A stretch of 64,000 nt of DNA from contig CM053256.1 of NCBI GenBank assembly GCA_028583405.1, positions 18,191,534 through 18,255,533 on the forward strand, read 5' to 3'. The DNA is from Pogonophryne albipinna (taxonomy: Eukaryota > Chordata > Actinopteri > Perciformes > Artedidraconidae). A program made the translations under genes and the position numbers. Below are positions 62,574 through 64,000 of the stretch, one piece after another. The notes under the pieces are model-generated. The model had not been told where the DNA came from. It was given only the letters and a program-made list of their open reading frames with translations, and did no database searches. The number at the start of each line of letters is the position of its first letter. Position 1 is the stretch's first letter.

Positions 62574-62764
62574 TATGTAAATCACCTGTACATTAAGCTG
62601 TAAACTGTCTATGACTGACCTCTGCTGGTCTATAATGATATTGTTGTTGTGCAGGGAGGTGTTTGATGGGCAACAGAGCACAAAGCATGCTGGGAGAAAC
62701 TTGCCGGGAGAAGATATTTGAATTCATAGAATTTCAACGAGACAACGGCTTTTTCCAAAACATG

Positions 62765-63000
62765 TACGATACGATACGATATTACTTTATTTGTCAGATC
62801 AAGTCTGAAATTTGACTTGCGTCACAGCAGCTCCATGTCCAACATCAACAGACACATATGTATATGCGAACTCAACGTGCAACAACAACCACCTCGATAT
62901 TAATAATAACACTATAACAATAACATCAATGTCTCTTACGTCTATCTCTATATCTTTCAGTGTGAAGCCACATTTAGTTTGTTTGTGTACATCTCATTGG
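62765..63000 (-). mobile_element. Retroposon tail with GATAC repeats
   Basis: ACGATACGATACGATATTAC, then TTTATTTGTCAGATCAAG, looks like the reverse complement of a LINE or SINE 3' end with a short tandem tail. The inner end is not defined. The 79-codon frame at 62812-63051 is chance. Confidence 0.45.
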
Positions 63001-63470
63001 TGCTGTGGCTTTTCATGGCGCGCAGCCTCAGTGAATTCCCAAGGAGGATGATTGACGTGAGATCTGCTGACGAAGGCGGGCTCGAGGGATCAAGTTAGAA
63101 AAGCACAGCTGCAATAGACAGGAAACCATGTGGCATTGCTTTCAAAATAAAAGTGGACTCTCTCAGGTGGTCAGACAGCCTAGCTTCATGCTTTGTGCTC
63201 GCACGTTATGGATAAACACATGAAAGCATATCAGATACATTGATTACAAAGAAAAAACTGAATAGTAATAATGTCTCTGGCTGTAAGTAACTCCTCTGTT
63301 GGCCATACGTAGCCTACCCTATATTCAAAATCCAAGTGTGTGTGCCCATCATCCAATAAGGTGTGCTTTAGTAGTTGGTATACTTGTATAATCAACAAAA
63401 ATAGTAAACATTGAAATAAGAATACATTACTCTTCGATTTGATTGTGTTATATGAACTCTTATTTTTGAA
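63001..63470. other. Intergenic stretch
   Basis: No gene or repeat was recognised. Confidence 0.4.
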
Positions 63471-63476
63471 AAAAAG

Positions 63477-63485
63477 ACCGGAAGT
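63477..63485 (+). promoter_or_regulatory. ETS-type site
   Basis: ACCGGAAGT, a consensus ETS-family binding site common at vertebrate housekeeping promoters, lies 7 bp upstream of a candidate first coding exon. Confidence 0.4.
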
Positions 63486-63492
63486 TGAATGT

Positions 63493-63603
63493 ATGAACGC
63501 AATTGTCTTGACAATGCTCGAGGGTAAATCAACCAGAGGGACTGCGAAGATTATATCAAGTGGATGTAACTCAGTCTCTGATAATGAGGCTGTATTGAAA
63601 AGA
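63493..63603 (+). CDS. Candidate first coding exon A of a gene leaving the window
   Basis: An ATG-started frame of exactly 37 codons begins MNAIVLTMLEGKSTRG, continues to SDNEAVLKR, and ends at a consensus donor GTAAGT (63604-63609). Upstream lies the ETS site. I do not recognise the peptide, and no following exon is clear before the window ends. Confidence 0.35.
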
Positions 63604-63950
63604 GTAAGTTGGACTTAATATAGTCAATATGTATCGATAATTAGGTCGTAAGTAGCTTTCACAGACACTTTGCGGTCTTTCTGCTTCAGGTCAGGCAGGA
63701 CTGTCATCTCTGCGCACTGTCACTTGTTGGACTTGTAATAGAATATATCAATTGTTGTGTTTTTGCCAAAAACTATTCATTTTTTATATTTTAAAACGGT
63801 AAGAAAACTGAGTCCAGCAAGCAAATTAAAGTTATATGTGCTAACTCGCAGGTGGTGGCATAATGGAAATCTACCGAGTTTAACGACAACTGCGGATATT
63901 TGGATTCCCAGCTCGAACAGCGCTATCATCTGAAGTTGGAAATCACTGCG

Positions 63951-63979
63951 ATGACTGACTCCTCAAAACCTCCTTTAGG
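63951..63979 (+). CDS. Candidate first coding exon B of a gene leaving the window
   Basis: ATG at 63951 starts MTDSSKPPL, and the exon would end at GG followed by the strong donor GTAAGTAC (63980). It lies about 350 bp after exon A, so the two could be alternative starts of one gene. The peptide is too short to identify. Confidence 0.35.
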
Positions 63980-64000
63980 GTAAGTACTTAAATAATAAGT

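Overview
This window looks like accessory DNA from a ray-finned (teleost) fish. The reasons are the abundance of fish-type repeats (Tc1, hAT, piggyBac, DIRS, L2, CR1-like and L1/Tx1-like elements), long CA/TG microsatellites, vertebrate GT-AG introns, and one fish chemokine-receptor gene. No bacterial-type operons, rRNA genes, CRISPR arrays or free-standing tRNA genes were seen. Species cannot be named from sequence alone.

Layout. 1-5.5 kb: a 108-bp tandem repeat, a hAT relic, an antisense L1/Tx1-like LINE and microsatellites. 5.5-14.7 kb: a nearly intact Tc1 element with a single-base frameshift, a second Tc1 relic, and four non-autonomous DNA transposons whose ends and target duplications can be read. 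15-20.8 kb: an antisense L2-type LINE broken by two later insertions. 22-28.6 kb: LINE tails, a TTAA-bounded piggyBac-like element carrying a hAT relic, and an antisense LINE endonuclease fragment. 28.8-35.5 kb: hAT and LINE pieces, then a candidate spliced small gene. 35.6-46.1 kb: one sense CR1/L2-type LINE, split by a 5.2-kb TA-flanked terminal-inverted-repeat element that itself holds a piggyBac element and other repeats; a Tc1 fold-back element sits in the LINE tail. 46.2-50.4 kb: a promoter-like repeat and a decayed DIRS tyrosine-recombinase retrotransposon. 50.4-54.7 kb: hAT ends, a tRNA-derived SINE and a hAT element with an 8-bp target duplication and a broken transposase. 58.2-61.8 kb: a three-coding-exon CC-type chemokine receptor on the minus strand, with a large TG/CA inverted microsatellite in an intron. 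62.2-64 kb: a hAT remnant, a LINE tail, and two candidate first exons of a plus-strand gene that runs off the window.

Only the chemokine receptor is a confident host protein gene. The rest is layered transposon insertions, whose order can often be worked out because an inner element splits an outer reading frame. The best candidates for something undescribed are the 5.2-kb element at 38485-43680, the TTAA-bounded element with hAT cargo at 24602-26345, and the 64-residue spliced reading frame at 33872-35360.
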